A DNA stretch of 64,000 nucleotides, taken from the NCBI GenBank assembly GCA_947625815.1, contig CANQPU010000002.1:62001-126000 (forward strand). Direction: 5' to 3'. The number at the start of each line of letters is the position of its first letter. Position 1 is the stretch's first letter. Source of the stretch: an uncultured Oscillospiraceae bacterium (GTDB lineage Bacteria; Bacillota; Clostridia; Oscillospirales; Oscillospiraceae). A program made the translations under genes and the position numbers. Shown piece after piece: positions 62,589 through 64,000 of the stretch. The notes under the pieces were generated by a model. It saw only the letters and a list, made by a program, of their open reading frames with translations, did not search any database and was not told the DNA's origin.

Positions 62589-63092
62589 CTATTTTCGGTC
62601 ATACAGAGCGCTCTCCACGTACCGCATCATTCGGTTGTTCAGCCAGGCGTACCCGATCAGCGCGACTGTGGGCGCAAGGCACAGAAACCAGGGCCGGTCC
62701 AGGAGGATCGGCAGGACGACAGCCGCAAGGAGCAGGACAGCCGCAAGGACAAGGAGAGGGATGTGCTCCCGGCGCCACTTTCTTTTGAAATACGCCCGCC
62801 GTTCCCCAAACGTAAAAGCGCCGGCCCGGGACACCTGGACGAGATTTTCGTCGGCCCTTTCGCGAAACTCCGCGTCCGGCAGCTTCTCCCCGGCCAGGAG
62901 CTCGTTGATGGTGACGCCGAATTCTTTCGCCAGCAGCTGGAGTGTCTCAATGTCCGGCATGTAGTTTCCGTTTTCCCAACGGGAGACCGTCTTGTTGCTG
63001 ACGCCGATCCTCTCACCCAGCGCCTCCTGCGTGAGCCCCGCCTGTCGGCGGAGGGAAGCGATCAGCTTCCCGGTTTTGATTTGGTCCACCAC
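62589..63092 (-). CDS. XRE-family HTH regulator with C-terminal membrane helices
   Basis: 167 residues. N-terminal helix-turn-helix (SLRRQAGLTQEALGERIGVS, SRWENGNYMPDIETLQLLA), basic linker, then two hydrophobic helices (about 110-150) that would tether it to the membrane. GTG start with GGAGGTG upstream. Such membrane-linked XRE regulators are common in Firmicutes; target unknown. Convergent with the GNAT gene. Confidence 0.87.
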   Translation of the reverse strand: MVDQIKTGKLIASLRRQAGLTQEALGERIGVSNKTVSRWENGNYMPDIETLQLLAKEFGVTINELLAGEKLPDAEFRERADENLVQVSRAGAFTFGERRAYFKRKWRREHIPLLVLAAVLLLAAVVLPILLDRPWFLCLAPTVALIGYAWLNNRMMRYVESALYDRK

Positions 63093-63224
63093 GTCTCACC
63101 TCCATGGCTCGATTCTATATCAAAAGCCGTGAGATTTCCACCCCATAAAAAGCGAATCTGCTTTTCACTCCTGATTTTAACGGCGGTAAGAGCAATGACA
63201 TATTAAATTAACGAACTGAAACTT

Positions 63225-63263
63225 AAAACCCCCGGCTGAGAAGTAGTCTCAGCCGGGGGTTTT
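63225..63263. terminator. Strong 17-bp terminator hairpin
   Basis: AAAACCCCCGGCTGAGA / TCTCAGCCGGGGGTTTT, a perfect 17-bp stem with loop AGTAG and short T-runs in both directions. It lies about 130 bp upstream of the XRE start, so it is not the terminator of that gene. It would end a minus-strand transcript started near 63421. Confidence 0.75.
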
Positions 63264-63421
63264 GGTGCGGTTATTCATAAGGGATTCCGTAAAACATCAG
63301 AGATCCGGCGCTGAACACACATACCAGGCTATGATATATCAACATATTTTTCTGATTTTAGTCGATAGATTAATTAATCCAACAAAGTAGGATTTCAGCC
63401 ATTGACAATCTATTCAGATAG
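63225..63421 (-). ncRNA. Candidate small RNA between a strong promoter and a strong terminator
   Basis: On the minus strand, TTGACA (63456-63451) and GATAAT (63433-63428) with a 17-bp spacer predict a start near 63421; the 17-bp hairpin at 63225-63263 would end the transcript at about 195 nt. No reading frame longer than about ten codons with an SD is visible. The rest of 63264-63628 is AT-rich and has no gene. Confidence 0.4.
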
Positions 63422-63431
63422 GCACTAATTA
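63402..63431 (+). promoter_or_regulatory. Possible plus-strand promoter overlapping the small-RNA promoter
   Basis: TTGACA (63402-63407) and TAATTA (63426-63431), spacer 18 bp. A short transcript from here could end at the hairpin TTTCGT / ACGAAA (63483-63499) followed by TTTTATAATT. The two promoters overlap head to head. Confidence 0.35.
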
Positions 63432-63572
63432 TCCCCTCTATTCAATACTTTGTCAAGCATAAGGTGGAAATTAAACTTGTAGTTTCGTTTTAGACGAAAT
63501 TTTATAATTATTGTATTGTTCTAAAAACTAATTATAAACGCAATAAAATTACAACAAGACAACTAATTGATA

Positions 63573-63601
63573 TTGACAAAACACACCTTGCATGGTACGA
63601 T
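63573..63601 (+). promoter_or_regulatory. Extended -10 promoter of the right-edge operon
   Basis: Consensus TTGACA (63573-63578), spacer 17 bp, TACGAT (63596-63601) preceded by TGG. 28 bp before the ATG at 63629. Confidence 0.75.
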
Positions 63602-63628
63602 AGAAAAAACACACAGGAGGGGCTTGCA

Positions 63629-63985
63629 ATGGATCAACAGAATATATCCGCGCTCTTACAGGAAATTCTTTCCGAGTTGCAGCTACTTACATCTAAAACC
63701 AAGGCAAATGCGCTTATTAAGTTTCAAAAAGATTATCTCATCACAGAACAACAGCGGAAGATTTATCAGGCATTTGACGGAGATAACGATTTCCAAGCTG
63801 TTGCAAGTCTGACTGGGGCGTCCCTTCGCTCAGTTCAATTACTTGCAAAAGGCCTTATCGAAAATGACCTTGTCGACTATGAAAAAAGGGGACGATTTAC
63901 CATATTGCGCAAATCAACTGCCAAAATTGCTACGTACTATGCCAGGCAGGAAATTGAAAACACGGAGGAAGATTTTAATGAGTGA
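63629..63985 (+). CDS. Small winged-helix-like protein, first gene of an AT-rich operon
   Basis: 118 residues: an N-terminal helix (LLQEILSELQLLTSKTKANA), then a winged-helix-like unit (QRKIYQAFDGDNDFQAVASL, TGASLRSVQLLAKGLIENDL, YEKRGRFTIL) and an acidic tail. I recognise no family; the helix-turn-helix reading is from pattern only. Strong SD AGGAGGGG. AT-rich codon use contrasts with the main genome. Overlaps the next start by 8 nt. Confidence 0.7.
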   Translation: MDQQNISALLQEILSELQLLTSKTKANALIKFQKDYLITEQQRKIYQAFDGDNDFQAVASLTGASLRSVQLLAKGLIENDLVDYEKRGRFTILRKSTAKIATYYARQEIENTEEDFNE

Positions 63986-64000
63986 AGATAATAAAATGGT
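63978..64000 (+). CDS. Start of a further gene cut by the window edge
   Basis: ATG at 63978 with GGAGG 9 nt upstream opens MSEDNKM before the sequence ends. It is coupled to the winged-helix gene by an 8-nt overlap. Nothing can be said about function. Confidence 0.6.

Overview
The window is strongly GC-rich DNA from an endospore-forming, S-layer-bearing Firmicute. An Oscillospiraceae-type gut Clostridium (the Flavonifractor / Lawsonibacter / Oscillibacter neighbourhood) is my best guess from gene content; I cannot name a species. The evidence is the sporulation genes spoIID and ypeB, MurT, SLH domains together with a CsaB pyruvyl transferase, YtrA-type GntR regulation, TTG/GTG starts with strong Shine-Dalgarno (SD) sites, and many sigma-A promoters with 17-bp spacers. 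The last ~2.3 kb (from about 61.7 kb) is clearly AT-richer and looks like accessory DNA.

Layout: 0-6.3 kb, murT (cut by the window edge) and a ~1700-residue secreted transglutaminase / CxxC-repeat / SLH protein. 6.4-9.3 kb, a response regulator-histidine kinase-membrane protein operon. 9.4-13.6 kb, a HAD phosphatase, a DUF1294 protein, ypeB and gltX. 13.7-21.2 kb, an envelope block: FHA-FtsW fusion, a penicillin-binding protein, plsY, uppP and spoIIIE/ftsK. 21.2-27 kb, htpG, mntP, a ThrH-like phosphatase, an unusual cytosolic BMP-type binding protein and a metallophosphoesterase. 27.04-27.36 kb, a hairpin-packed non-coding stretch. 27.4-32.1 kb, a XpaC-TelA-LemA-TPM operon and obgE. 32.2-39.5 kb, a co-directional cell-wall polysaccharide cluster (murJ, O-antigen-ligase-like protein, glycosyltransferase, two DUF4330 proteins, glycosyltransferase-CsaB fusion). 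39.5-43.5 kb, an M16C peptidase and a leucine-rich-repeat lipoprotein. 43.6-48.7 kb, citrate synthase diverging from aconitase-isocitrate dehydrogenase (oxidative half-TCA to 2-oxoglutarate). 48.7-52.3 kb, ackA diverging from tmcAL, then spoIID. 52.3-60.6 kb, two small membrane proteins, an M3 peptidase, a GntR-ABC operon, a serine hydrolase and a two-domain PPK2. 60.7-64 kb, a Lar-like protein, an orphan phosphoribosyltransferase, a GNAT, an XRE regulator, a possible small RNA and the start of an AT-rich operon cut by the window edge.

Much of the window serves the cell envelope: lipid II amidation and flipping, septal or sporulation peptidoglycan synthesis, undecaprenyl phosphate recycling, and a secondary polysaccharide whose pyruvylation by CsaB would be the anchor for SLH proteins such as the giant one at the left end. 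The candidates for undescribed biology are the structured intergenic element at 27.04-27.36 kb, the polysaccharide cluster with its fused GT-CsaB and apparent ACG-start murJ, the giant CxxC-repeat surface protein, and a promoter-to-terminator non-coding unit at 63.2-63.4 kb.
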